DNA of 64,000 nt from JBCCBV01 sp039033855 (GCA_039033855.1 JBCCBV010000014.1:24697-88696), one strand, 5' to 3'; positions 1-8,298 are shown, numbered from the stretch's first letter. Notes: generated by a model from the sequence alone, not told the origin. Numbers and translations: made by a program.

Positions 1-2
1 CG

Positions 3-1814
3 GTGCCTTTCTACGAAGACAGCCGTTTTCAAATGGAACGGGCCACCGGCGGCACCAGCAGCAACAATCCCAACCTCGACTTCGCCAACTACAACAACCA
101 GTGGGACAGCTGGTGGGGTTGGCACGTGGACCAGCAAATCGCCAGCCCGACCGCGATGATCGTCAATCCGGGCCACGACACGGTTCACGTCTTCCCTGAG
201 TCCGGGAGCCTCCGAGATCGTGAAAACGGCAGGCGGTACCAGGACATGTGGATTAACACGATCCAACAAGACCCCGAGTACGTGGTGATTGCGAGTTGGA
301 ACGACCTGAACGAAGAGAACCACATCGAGCCCAGCCGGCCGAGCAACCAGACCACGTTCGACCCCGCTCCGGCGTGGAACGACATCAACGGCAACCAGAC
401 CGACGACCTGTACCTGCAGATGACGCGCGGGTACACCGCCTTGCGCTCCAACCGCCTGCTCGAGGGCTACTACTACGCGGAGGAGGCGGGGCCCAACATC
501 TACCGGGTGCAAGGCGATCAGCTCGTCCTCGTCGGGGCGGTGAATCAGATCGCGGCCGAGTCGGCCATCGTCAGGCTGCCCGACGGGCTGCTGACCGACA
601 TCGCCACGACGCGCACGCTGACGGACCTCGCCGACGCACCGATCACGGCGCCGCTCCTGGTCGAGGGCTTCGACAACGGCCAAGGCGACTGGGCAGTCCG
701 CAACACCGGGGGCGCGCCGCCGAGCAGCGTGACGTTCGGCAACGAGCTAGTGCTGAGCAAGGGCGCCAATGCCCAGCCCACCTCGGCGTACCACCTCATC
801 GACGACGACGCCAGCCCCGATGGTGACGGCTTCGTGCTCGCCGAGGGCGACATCCTGCGGGTGAGCTTCGACGCCACGGTCAGCCGGACCGACCCGCGCA
901 ACAACGACCTGCGCGTTGCGCTCGGTTTCGCCGACCCCGCGGTGGCCGGCGACCTGACGGGCGCGCTGGCCGTGCCGATGGACGGCTACTACCTCACGAT
1001 CCCCACCAACGGCAGCGGGTCGTTGCCCAGCGTGCAATACCAGGACTCGATGGGCGGGGCGCGCAACTTCTTCAACGACGGCGCCAACGTGCAATCGCTC
1101 GGGCTGCTCGACGAGATCGGCACCGTCATGTCCTCCGGGCTGACCGATGTCGTCTTCGAGATCGAGCGCGACGGCAACGGCTTGCTCTTCTCCGCCGTCA
1201 TCGACGGCATCGAGAGCACCCAGGAGGTCCGCGCGACCGGCGCCGAGGTCCTCGACCTGTTTACCTTCAACACGCTGGCGTTCGCCTACCTGTTCAGCCC
1301 GGGAGAGTCGGCCACCCTTGACAACGTGCTGGTCGAGCTGATCACGCGCGACTTTGCGCTGCTGGGCGATTTTGACCGATCGGGCGGCCTGACCGCAACA
1401 GACATCGACCTGCTTGTAGAGAACTTCGGAGACGGCGGGTTCGACCTCGACGGCGACGGCGATGCAGACACCGACGACCTGACCGCCTTGGTCACGGGGG
1501 GCCGTTTCCTGGACGGTTTCTTCGGCGACGCCAACACCGACGGCGTGGTCGACTTGCTCGACTTCGACGCGCTCGCGGTCGGGTTTGGCGGCGCGGGCGG
1601 GTGGGGCTCGGGCGACTTCAACGGCGACGGAGGGGTGGACTTGCTCGACTTCGACCTCCTGGCTCAGAACTTCGGTGATGGCTCGGCCGCCGTGGCGCCA
1701 GAGCCGAGCGGCCTGTTGCTGCTCGCGCCGGGTCTCGCCGGGTTGTGCCGACGCCGCCGGTCGAGGCGGGCTGGGTTGACAGGCGGCGTGGTATCGTTGC
1801 GGTGGGCCCCATGA
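3..1814 (+). CDS. Secreted GH99/GH71-like glycoside hydrolase with dockerin repeats and PEP-CTERM tail (5' end outside window)
   Basis: The gene is open at the left edge, so the first visible residue is internal. The first ~170 residues look like the end of a GH99/GH71-like TIM barrel (endo-acting alpha-mannanase/glucanase group): the segment ASWNDLNEENHIEPS resembles the late-barrel Trp-Asn/Glu-Ile-Glu-Pro motif of that clan. A beta-rich, lectin-like module follows (about residues 220-450). Next come four calcium-binding type I dockerin-like repeats (GDFDRSGG, DLDGDGDAD, GDANTDGVVD, GDFNGDGGVD). The end is PEP plus a hydrophobic stretch plus an Arg cluster, a PEP-CTERM sorting tail, so export is expected. 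The stop overlaps the next start (ATGA), implying co-transcription with the LacI gene. The CAZy family is tentative because the catalytic N-terminus is not visible. Confidence 0.7.
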   Translation: MPFYEDSRFQMERATGGTSSNNPNLDFANYNNQWDSWWGWHVDQQIASPTAMIVNPGHDTVHVFPESGSLRDRENGRRYQDMWINTIQQDPEYVVIASWNDLNEENHIEPSRPSNQTTFDPAPAWNDINGNQTDDLYLQMTRGYTALRSNRLLEGYYYAEEAGPNIYRVQGDQLVLVGAVNQIAAESAIVRLPDGLLTDIATTRTLTDLADAPITAPLLVEGFDNGQGDWAVRNTGGAPPSSVTFGNELVLSKGANAQPTSAYHLIDDDASPDGDGFVLAEGDILRVSFDATVSRTDPRNNDLRVALGFADPAVAGDLTGALAVPMDGYYLTIPTNGSGSLPSVQYQDSMGGARNFFNDGANVQSLGLLDEIGTVMSSGLTDVVFEIERDGNGLLFSAVIDGIESTQEVRATGAEVLDLFTFNTLAFAYLFSPGESATLDNVLVELITRDFALLGDFDRSGGLTATDIDLLVENFGDGGFDLDGDGDADTDDLTALVTGGRFLDGFFGDANTDGVVDLLDFDALAVGFGGAGGWGSGDFNGDGGVDLLDFDLLAQNFGDGSAAVAPEPSGLLLLAPGLAGLCRRRRSRRAGLTGGVVSLRWAP

Positions 1815-2881
1815 GCCCGTCCGTTTCGAGACCGACCGCCATGCCGCCAGAGTTCAGCAAGCCGCCTCGGGCCAAAGTGCGCTCCGTGGATATCGCGCGA
1901 GAACTCGGGGTCTCCCGCACGGCCGTATCGTTCGTGCTGACCAACAGCCCCAACGCGGCCAACATCAGCCAGGACAAGCGCAAGCGCATTATCGAGTTGG
2001 CCAAGGCGTGGAACTACCAGCCGAACGCCGTCGCGCGGTCGCTACGCGAGCAGCGATCCGGCATCGTGGGCGTGGTGTTCCCCGACCTCAGCCACAGCTG
2101 GGCGGAACGCGTATTGGTGGGCATGCACGAGGTCTTGGAACCGCGCGAGTACGTCCCGCTGATCTCCATGAGCCTGTGGAAGCCCGAACGCGAGCGGCAA
2201 GAGATGCGCTCGCTGGTCGGCCGGCAGGTCGACGCGATTATCTCGATCAGCCCGAACGAAGCCAACCAAGACCTGTATGAAGAGGTCGTCCGCAGCGGAA
2301 CACCGCTGCTGTTCGCCGGCGACGCGCTCGCCAGCGAAGCGAGTTACCACCGCGTTCTGTGGGACGAAGGCCAGGCCGTACGCGCGGCCATGGCGCACCT
2401 GGTCGAACGCGGCCGGCAACGCATCGCCCTGCTGACCTCGAGCTACCAAAGCCTCTTGCGTGTCGAGCGCGAACAGGCCTACCGGCAAGTGGTGTCGCAA
2501 GCCGAGTTGACGGTCGACGACCGGCTGATCGTCAGCCCCCCGCCGCATCAAGGGGTCGAGGCCGCGGTCGCCACGCTGCTCGCCCGGAGCGGCCCCAAGC
2601 CCGACGCCATCCTGGCGACGACCGACGCGCTGGCGATCCCGGCGCTCAGCTATCTCGATGGGCGCGGGGTGTCCGTGCCCGGCGACATCGCCGTTATGGG
2701 CCTGGGCGACTTGCCCACGTCGTCCAACAGCCGCATCGGCTTGACCACGGTCGAACCGCCGACCACCGAACTCGGCCGACGCGCCGCGCAGCTCGCGCTC
2801 GACCTCAGCGACGATCCACCTGAACAGCCGGTGCACGACTACATCCGCTCGTCGCGGGTCATCCCCCGCAGCACCACCTGA
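1811..2881 (+). CDS. LacI-family transcriptional regulator
   Basis: A DNA-binding repressor of the LacI/GalR family. The N-terminal helix-turn-helix is clear at about residues 21-45 (VDIARELGVSRTAVSFVL), followed by the hinge helix region (YQPNAVARSLRE) and a periplasmic-binding-protein-like sensor core starting at SGIVGVVFPDLSH. ATG 1811 is preferred because it overlaps the upstream TGA. ATG 1841 is the alternative and would leave a shorter tail before the HTH. The gene sits in a carbohydrate locus and shares a transcript with the upstream glycosidase. It is the best candidate to bind the two TAACNCGNGTTA operators between the neighbouring divergent genes. The ligand is unknown, probably an oligosaccharide released by these enzymes. 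Confidence 0.93.
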   Translation: MSPSVSRPTAMPPEFSKPPRAKVRSVDIARELGVSRTAVSFVLTNSPNAANISQDKRKRIIELAKAWNYQPNAVARSLREQRSGIVGVVFPDLSHSWAERVLVGMHEVLEPREYVPLISMSLWKPERERQEMRSLVGRQVDAIISISPNEANQDLYEEVVRSGTPLLFAGDALASEASYHRVLWDEGQAVRAAMAHLVERGRQRIALLTSSYQSLLRVEREQAYRQVVSQAELTVDDRLIVSPPPHQGVEAAVATLLARSGPKPDAILATTDALAIPALSYLDGRGVSVPGDIAVMGLGDLPTSSNSRIGLTTVEPPTTELGRRAAQLALDLSDDPPEQPVHDYIRSSRVIPRSTT

Positions 2882-2953
2882 GTGCGCCACGTGCGTGCCG
2901 AGCCAGACCCTGAGTTCTGGCCGTAGATCAACGGCGCCGCATATCGACACCAC

Positions 2954-5128
2954 TCACCAGACGAAGCGCAGCGTCGTCCGCTGCCCGGTCGCCGAGTGTG
3001 TGCGGAGCAAGCCGGTCGTGGGGTCGTGCTCGAAGACCGCCTGACCCGCCAGCCTGTCCGCAGTCATACCCCCGGTCGGGCTCGGTGTCTCCCACGCCTC
3101 AACGCGCTGCGGCGGATGCTCGGCGTAGGCCATGAACGCGCCGCCGTCGAGCAGGTCAATCTCCACCCCGTCGCCCGTACGGCGCACCCCAAGCACTGCC
3201 CCCCCCGGGTTGAGCAGCCCTTCGAGGCCGATCGGAGCAAAGCCGTCGTCGATTGGGGCCAGGGTGACCACCTCGAATCCGTAACGGCCGAGCCGGACCG
3301 GGGTGGACTGATCGCCGGTCACGACCGCAAGCGCCCGCCGCGCTTCGGACCAGCAGGCGTATCGACCGGACACGGGCAGGGGCACCGAGCCGCCGCAGGA
3401 AACATCCGTGGGGCGCCAGACGCCATCGAGTTCGGGCTCCTCGGCCGACCCCGACCGGCAGTGGAACAACCCGAGGACGCCGCCGAAGCGGTTTCGATTC
3501 GCGACCTTCAGCAGCGCGTCGTCGCGCGTGGGGTCGACCATCAGGTTGTCTTCGGCCACGCGCGCCGGTTCGAGGCAGCGCGGGACACGCCCGTCGAACG
3601 ACGCCAGCCGGCGGAGCAGCGCGGGGTTGTGGCGATCGGGCTCGTCGGTGGCGTACACCGGCCCGCCGCTGATCGCCCGCGCCGCAGCGTGGTACGGGCC
3701 GGCCTCGTGCCCGGTCTGAAACATGTCCCAGTCGGGCAGCACCCACTCGCCCAACCAAGTCGAGACGTGGGCGTTGATCCACAGGTGTTGGCCGTGGGTC
3801 TCGGGCCGGTCGGGAAAAAAGTCGCACGAGGTGCGCGTGACATTGGCGACGCGGGTCTGCAGGTAGAAGTCGCTCGAACAGGACGAGCAGTTCAGCAGGT
3901 TGCCGTCGAGGTGCGCACCCGTGGACGCCTCGGCCGCGCGGACCAGGTCGCGCAGGATCGCGACGCGCCCGCCTCGACCCCGGCCGTGCATTTCGGCCCA
4001 CGACATCGCGTCGATCTTCACGCCGTCGATGCCCTGGTCTTTCAAGCTGCGATGGAACGCATCGTAGAACGGGGCGAGGCTCGGCTCGGACACGCCCACC
4101 GGCTTGGCCACCACGTGGTGGGGGTAGAACGCTTCGCCCACGGTGGCCTGGTCTTGCGCGGCCGTGGAGGCGTCGTCGCGATCGCGCAGGCGTGGCGACA
4201 GGTACGCACCTTCGCGGGCGATCGGCGTGCCGTTGAAGCAGCCCGGCTCGGCGCCCCGCCAATACCCCGCAAACGCGTGCCACAGCAGCACCCGGCGGAC
4301 GCCCCGCCGCTGAAGGTCGCGCACGAAACCCAAAAGCCCTTGCGGAAACTTGTCGGCGTCGGCGTCGAACGACGTCAACCGCTGATCGGCGGTGCTCCGC
4401 ATCCAGCCCTCATCCAGAATCACCACGCCCGGCAGCACCCCGGCCTGGGCGTACTTATCCAGCAGGCCGCAGACCTTGTCGTGGCTGATGTCGCTGTAAA
4501 ACGCGTTGTAAGAACACCACCCCACGTCGTCGACGAAAGCGGGCACGGGTTTGTCTTCACGCAAGGTGAGCTCGGCGCTCTGGCGGGCGATCGCGCGCGC
4601 CGCCTGGCGGATCATGAGATGCGGCCGTTGGCCGTGAAGCACGTACGCGGCGTCAAAAGTCCGGCCCGTCACGGCCGGGTCGCCGGAGTCGCCGTGCAAA
4701 ACCAGCCCGCCGTCCGAGGTGCCGGCCAGACTCATGCGATGCCCACCGTCCAGCACGGGCACGATCAAGCGGTACCCGCCGGGCACGCGGTACAGCACAA
4801 ACTGCGTCTCTTGCGGCAATCCCGACGGCGAACCGCCCCGCCAGGGCCGCATCCAGCACACGTTCTCGCGGTAGCAGGCCGACCCCTCCAGCCAGCCCAC
4901 CGGCCGACCGAGGCCGACCGCAAATTCGGCCGACGACCGCTCTAAACGCACCACCAACCACGCCCCCGCCGACCGCGCGTCGGGCCGGAGCCCAACCCCC
5001 TTCGCAGGCCCATCCCACCAGTCGCCCAGCGTGGGCTCAGCGTCGGGATTGCCTCCCAACGCGAGCGTATCCTCCGCCGGGGACTGGCTTTGCGGCGTGG
5101 CGGATCGTTGAGAGAAAACATGCGTCAT
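2954..5128 (-). CDS. GH36 raffinose-synthase/Sip1-type alpha-galactosidase-like enzyme
   Basis: Protein of about 724 residues, in the size range of plant-type raffinose synthase/Sip1 proteins, which act on alpha-galactosyl linkages. The GH36 landmarks are visible: the nucleophile motif GVKIDAMS (Asp about residue 373), the acid/base region TRTSCDFFPD (Asp about residue 435), PDWDMFQTGH, and RAISGGPVYATDEPD. The ATG at 5128 is chosen because it lies just before the conserved region; longer readings run into the promoter and operator. I see no signal peptide, so the enzyme is probably cytoplasmic and acts on imported oligosaccharides. It faces the beta-helix gene divergently and is transcribed from the 5193-5220 promoter. 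Whether it hydrolyses or transfers galactose cannot be told from sequence. Confidence 0.85.
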   Translation of the reverse strand: MTHVFSQRSATPQSQSPAEDTLALGGNPDAEPTLGDWWDGPAKGVGLRPDARSAGAWLVVRLERSSAEFAVGLGRPVGWLEGSACYRENVCWMRPWRGGSPSGLPQETQFVLYRVPGGYRLIVPVLDGGHRMSLAGTSDGGLVLHGDSGDPAVTGRTFDAAYVLHGQRPHLMIRQAARAIARQSAELTLREDKPVPAFVDDVGWCSYNAFYSDISHDKVCGLLDKYAQAGVLPGVVILDEGWMRSTADQRLTSFDADADKFPQGLLGFVRDLQRRGVRRVLLWHAFAGYWRGAEPGCFNGTPIAREGAYLSPRLRDRDDASTAAQDQATVGEAFYPHHVVAKPVGVSEPSLAPFYDAFHRSLKDQGIDGVKIDAMSWAEMHGRGRGGRVAILRDLVRAAEASTGAHLDGNLLNCSSCSSDFYLQTRVANVTRTSCDFFPDRPETHGQHLWINAHVSTWLGEWVLPDWDMFQTGHEAGPYHAAARAISGGPVYATDEPDRHNPALLRRLASFDGRVPRCLEPARVAEDNLMVDPTRDDALLKVANRNRFGGVLGLFHCRSGSAEEPELDGVWRPTDVSCGGSVPLPVSGRYACWSEARRALAVVTGDQSTPVRLGRYGFEVVTLAPIDDGFAPIGLEGLLNPGGAVLGVRRTGDGVEIDLLDGGAFMAYAEHPPQRVEAWETPSPTGGMTADRLAGQAVFEHDPTTGLLRTHSATGQRTTLRFVW

Positions 5129-5192
5129 CAGACACTCACCCACTTCAAGAACGACCCAGGCGACCGCGCAACACGCCGCCCGCCCTCTCTTA

Positions 5193-5220
5193 AATATAAC
5201 ACGAGTTATGTGGCTGGCAA
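5193..5220 (-). promoter_or_regulatory. Sigma-70-type promoter for the GH36 gene
   Basis: Read on the minus strand, TTGCCA (5220-5215), a 16-base spacer and TATATT (5198-5193) match the -35/-10 consensus at 5 of 6 positions each. The predicted start is near 5186, giving a leader of about 58 bases to the ATG at 5128. An AT-rich block like this is rare in this GC-rich sequence. The operator at 5197-5208 overlaps the -10 box and the spacer. Confidence 0.65.
5197..5208. promoter_or_regulatory. LacI-type operator O1
   Basis: TAACACGAGTTA, an inverted repeat of TAAC/GTTA around a central CG. It extends to ATAAC/GTTAT at 5196-5209. A central CG in an even-spaced palindrome is typical of LacI/GalR-family operators. 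It lies inside the promoter of the GH36 gene, in a position to block RNA polymerase. Confidence 0.65.
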
Positions 5221-5294
5221 GACGCTCTCCTCGCCTGTCCAGCCCTTCGCACGGCAGCAAGCCTGATCCTCGCGATTCACATTGATTTCGTAAC

Positions 5295-5306
5295 TAACTC
5301 GCGTTA
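5295..5306. promoter_or_regulatory. LacI-type operator O2
   Basis: TAACTCGCGTTA, the same TAACNCGNGTTA pattern as O1. The centres are 98 bases apart. It lies 47 bases upstream of the beta-helix ATG, just before a possible -10 box (TTTAAT at 5314-5319), so it would sit in the -35/-10 spacer of that promoter. No convincing -35 box is visible for that promoter. Confidence 0.62.
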
Positions 5307-5353
5307 CTTTCCATTTAATCCCCCTCGATTCGCCCCCTGCCGAGTTTCATCCC

Positions 5354-7138
5354 ATGCGTGATCGCCCTGCCGCCCTGCGTTGGCTACGCCTGTTGTGCTG
5401 GATCTGTCCGGCGGTTCTGGGCGTGGCCGTGCCCGCCGAGGCCGAGCCGCCCCGCGTCTTTCTCGCCGAGCAATACGGCGTCGTCGGCGATGGCGAGACC
5501 GACGACGGCCCCGCTATCCAACGCCTTGTCGCCGAAGCCCAGGCGCACCAAGGCCCAACCGAAGTCCGCTTCCAGCCCGACCGGGTCTATTACGCCGACA
5601 CCGGCCACGCGCGTTACTTGTTCCACCTCGAAGACGTCCAGGGCTTATCGCTCGACGGCGGCGGTTCGGTCTTTCTGCTTTCGCCCAACCTGCGTTTCAT
5701 GCACGCCGAGCGCTGCGGCGGGCTGCGCGTGCGTAACCTGATAGTCGACTTCGCCCCCCTGCCCTTTGTCGACGCCGGGATCGTCGCCGCCGACGCCGAA
5801 GAGCGGTGGATCGAGGTCCGCTTGCCCCGCAACCTGCCGGAGGCCCAGCGGCCGGGTCCCGCAACGCGGGAAGACCGCGAGCAGCTCTTTTTCGGGATCG
5901 TCTGGAACCCGGGCGACTACGGCGTGCGTACCTCGATGCACTACGTCGTTGGCGAAGTCACGCCCCCCGCCCATCCCAGGGCCGCCTGGCGCATCGGTCT
6001 GGCCGAAGGCCACGGCATCGACTTTGGTCGAATCCATCCCGGCAGATCCCAGATCAGCTTGCCCGTGCCCGGCGTCGCCCACCGCTACGGCCCGGGACAT
6101 TGCGTGCGTATCCAATACTCGGCGGACGTGGTGTTCGAAGACGTCGAGGTCTGGTCGGCGCCCTGGTTCGCCTTCGGCGTGTTCGAGAACCTTGGCCCCG
6201 TCTCCTTCTACCGCACCCACGTGCGACCCAAGCCGGGGTCCGGCCGGCTCACCTCCGCGTGGCGCGACGCCTTCCACGCCAAGCAGAACCGCGGCCCCCT
6301 GTTGTGGGACGGGTCCATCCTTACCGGCATGAACGACGACGCGTTCAACATCGCCTACCACACCGCCATCTTCGTACAGCCCGAATCGCCGAGACGCTTC
6401 GGCGTGCGCCAAGACTTCCCGCTGCAGATCGCCTCGCTGCTCCCGGGAGACGAGTTGGTGCTCTTCCACCCGTCAACCGGCGAGCTGTCCGAAACGCTGC
6501 GTGTGCTCGAGGTGGAAGGCGAAACCGAGACGGTCTTCCGCGATGGCGAACCGACGGCGCCCGTCGTCATGGTCGAAGTCGACACCGACACGCCCGAATG
6601 GGCCGTGGGCTCTGAAACACGCCTGTGGAACCGCACGGCGTCGAACCCCGACACCACGATCCGCAACTGCCACGTCGAGCAGAGTTGCCGGATGCGCTCG
6701 CCGATGACGATTGAAGATTCGGTGTTCCGCAGCCTGGTGTGGTTCCACGCCGAGCAAGTCGAGACCCCGATCCCACACGACCTGGTGATCCGCCGCAACG
6801 AGTTCACCCGGGGACGCGGGAACCCGAGTACGGCCGTCGCTTTCAACGCGTACATCGCGCTGCATCAGCCCGACGGGACACGCCCGGCTTCGCGCAACAT
6901 CACGTTTGAAAACAACCGGGTCCGAGGCGACATGGTGGTCCGCAACGTCGAAACGTTCCGCCTGACCCACAATCGTTTCGAGGAAGCCGACGCCGCAATT
7001 CAGTTCCGCAACGTGCGCGACGTGACGTTCAGCCACAACCGCGGCCCGCAAGGCGTCATCGACCCGACCGCGTTGCCCAACGAGCACGGCACGCGTTGGC
7101 GCAAAGTCGATTCCAAAACCTGGAAATCCGCAGACTAG
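5354..7138 (+). CDS. Secreted right-handed beta-helix (pectate-lyase-fold) enzyme
   Basis: Protein of 594 residues with a signal peptide (basic start, hydrophobic WLRLLCWICPAVLGVAV, probable cleavage after AEA near residue 31). It then has the usual entry of a pectate-lyase-fold protein (YGVVGDGETDDGPAIQRLV). Repeated short beta-strand rungs with asparagine ladders follow. The segment LTGMNDDAFNIAYHT resembles the paired-aspartate region of GH110-type alpha-galactosidases and other beta-helix CAZymes. The GH28 signature set is absent. Its neighbour is a GH36 enzyme, so an alpha-galactoside or galactan substrate would fit, but that is inference. The gene is divergent from GH36 and is probably co-repressed through O1/O2. 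A hairpin terminator follows at 7181-7203. Confidence 0.75.
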   Translation: MRDRPAALRWLRLLCWICPAVLGVAVPAEAEPPRVFLAEQYGVVGDGETDDGPAIQRLVAEAQAHQGPTEVRFQPDRVYYADTGHARYLFHLEDVQGLSLDGGGSVFLLSPNLRFMHAERCGGLRVRNLIVDFAPLPFVDAGIVAADAEERWIEVRLPRNLPEAQRPGPATREDREQLFFGIVWNPGDYGVRTSMHYVVGEVTPPAHPRAAWRIGLAEGHGIDFGRIHPGRSQISLPVPGVAHRYGPGHCVRIQYSADVVFEDVEVWSAPWFAFGVFENLGPVSFYRTHVRPKPGSGRLTSAWRDAFHAKQNRGPLLWDGSILTGMNDDAFNIAYHTAIFVQPESPRRFGVRQDFPLQIASLLPGDELVLFHPSTGELSETLRVLEVEGETETVFRDGEPTAPVVMVEVDTDTPEWAVGSETRLWNRTASNPDTTIRNCHVEQSCRMRSPMTIEDSVFRSLVWFHAEQVETPIPHDLVIRRNEFTRGRGNPSTAVAFNAYIALHQPDGTRPASRNITFENNRVRGDMVVRNVETFRLTHNRFEEADAAIQFRNVRDVTFSHNRGPQGVIDPTALPNEHGTRWRKVDSKTWKSAD

Positions 7139-7180
7139 TAAGCACATCCCGTGCAACGTGAGCGGCGCAAGGCACACGAT

Positions 7181-7203
7181 CCAAAGCCTCCGGGAGGCTT
7201 TGG
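7181..7203 (+). terminator. Hairpin terminator after the beta-helix gene
   Basis: A perfect 10-base stem CCAAAGCCTC/GAGGCTTTGG with a 3-base loop lies 43 bases after the stop codon. The following bases (ATGCTTTGCT) are only weakly T-rich, so termination may be partial. Confidence 0.55.
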
Positions 7204-7531
7204 ATGCTTTGCTCCTGAACCTGACGTCGAGTGCGCACCGGCTCGCTCACAACCGCATTCGGCGGAGCTTTGGGTTACGCGATGTGTGACGAAGTTGCAG
7301 GGCGATTGCACGCCGATTGCTAGACCTCGCGGAGGGCAAGACCTGCCCGAGCGCTTCGAGACCCCGTGCGGGCGGAGTACGCCCCGGCATCAAGAACCGC
7401 CGGATCGCCGAACGAATGCGTCGGTTGCACAGGCCGGCTAAGAAGCCGCTCGCGTAGATCTGCCTTGCCGAAGGTTGCGGATAAAAAGACGGCCGCTGCG
7501 CGTTGCCGCCCAAACGAGCGTCGCGGGTCGC
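7204..7531. other. Gene-free stretch, nothing recognised
   Basis: About 330 bases without a convincing gene on either strand. I looked for tRNA cloverleaf ends, RNase P and tmRNA conserved blocks, and the SRP RNA tetraloop region, and found none. Readable frames here have no start with a ribosome site and no recognisable protein. An unannotated small RNA remains possible. Confidence 0.4.
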
Positions 7532-7560
7532 TTGACAAGCGCGCATCGTTCGGCTTTACT
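7532..7560 (+). promoter_or_regulatory. Sigma-70-type promoter for the 7711 gene
   Basis: TTGACA (7532-7537, perfect -35), exactly 17 bases, then TTTACT (7555-7560, 4 of 6 to the -10 consensus). The predicted start near 7567 gives an untranslated leader of about 145 bases before the ATG at 7711. Confidence 0.6.
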
Positions 7561-7595
7561 CCCGCCTTACGACTTGTACTGCATCCGAGGGGCGT

Positions 7596-7625
7596 AGCGG
7601 CCGAGTGGCGGCTTCGTTTTTCTTC
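7596..7625 (+). terminator. Hairpin plus T-tract in the 5' leader of the 7711 gene
   Basis: AGCGGCC/GGCGGCT (7596-7602 with 7607-7613) can form a stem with one mismatch and a GAGT loop. It is followed by TTCGTTTTTCTT. It lies downstream of the 7532 promoter and upstream of the gene, so it could act as an attenuator or mark the end of a short RNA. It may also be a chance fold. Confidence 0.35.
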
Positions 7626-7710
7626 ACCCCCCGACCCGGGCCGGACACGCGGCGGGCAAACGGTTTTACCCGTTTACCCAGCGAGATTCCGCCCCAGGAG
7701 ACGATTCTCG

Positions 7711-8298
7711 ATGGCAAAAGACGTAGCGATGACACGTGAACAGCTGGCCGACCGTTTGGGCGAATTGTTGCGCCCCGTAATCGACCGTTATGCGGACCAA
7801 AAATCGGCGTTGGCGTTGCGCGCTGAAGCGGAAATCCACAAGATCGAGCAGCTCAAGACCACGCTGGGCGCCGACTCCCCGGCCGTGGCCAAGCTGCAAG
7901 AGGCCGTCGAGGCCCTCGACTACAACGGCGCCTCCAACCGCAAGATGCGCATGGAAGAAGCCTCGTTTGCGCTGGTGCACGCGGCCAACAGCCTGGGCCT
8001 GAAGATCCAGCTCCGCTCGGCGGGCAAGGGGCGCGGTCGCCCGGCCGGCTCCACCGGCGGCGCCAAGCGCACCCGGATGACCCGGGCGGCAATCGCCGAC
8101 GCCGCGGCCCAGATCCTCAAGACCCTGCCGCCCAAGAACACCGGCGACGACAACTGCAAAGCCAAGGGCGACATCGCCGAAGACACCGGCCTGCCGCAGT
8201 CGGCGGTCGATTCGGCCCTGCTCCGCCTCAAGCGCGAAGGCAAAGCCGAGAGCAATGGCCGACGCGGCGCAGGCGGCGGTTGGCGCCGGTCCGGCTAA
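7711..8298 (+). CDS. Coiled-coil / AT-hook / winged-helix-like DNA-binding protein of unknown role
   Basis: Protein of 195 residues; I do not recognise a named family. Residues 8-70 are predicted helical with heptad-like spacing (coiled coil). Residues 105-112 (GKGRGRPA) are a textbook AT-hook core in a basic Gly/Lys-rich linker. Residues 122-190 look like a small winged helix (AIADAAAQILKTLP, GDIAEDTGLPQSAVDSALLRLKREGK). ATG 7711 is chosen because AGGAG lies at 7696-7700 with normal spacing. The gene has its own promoter at 7532-7560 and a structured leader. An architectural or nucleoid-associated role is inferred from composition only. Confidence 0.75.
   Translation: MAKDVAMTREQLADRLGELLRPVIDRYADQKSALALRAEAEIHKIEQLKTTLGADSPAVAKLQEAVEALDYNGASNRKMRMEEASFALVHAANSLGLKIQLRSAGKGRGRPAGSTGGAKRTRMTRAAIADAAAQILKTLPPKNTGDDNCKAKGDIAEDTGLPQSAVDSALLRLKREGKAESNGRRGAGGGWRRSG

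Noticed and set aside
7139..7710. Possible tRNA, tmRNA, RNase P or SRP RNA gene in the largest empty stretch
   Set aside because: None of the conserved blocks of these RNAs could be found, and no cloverleaf with a T-loop GGTTCGAATCC-like segment fits.
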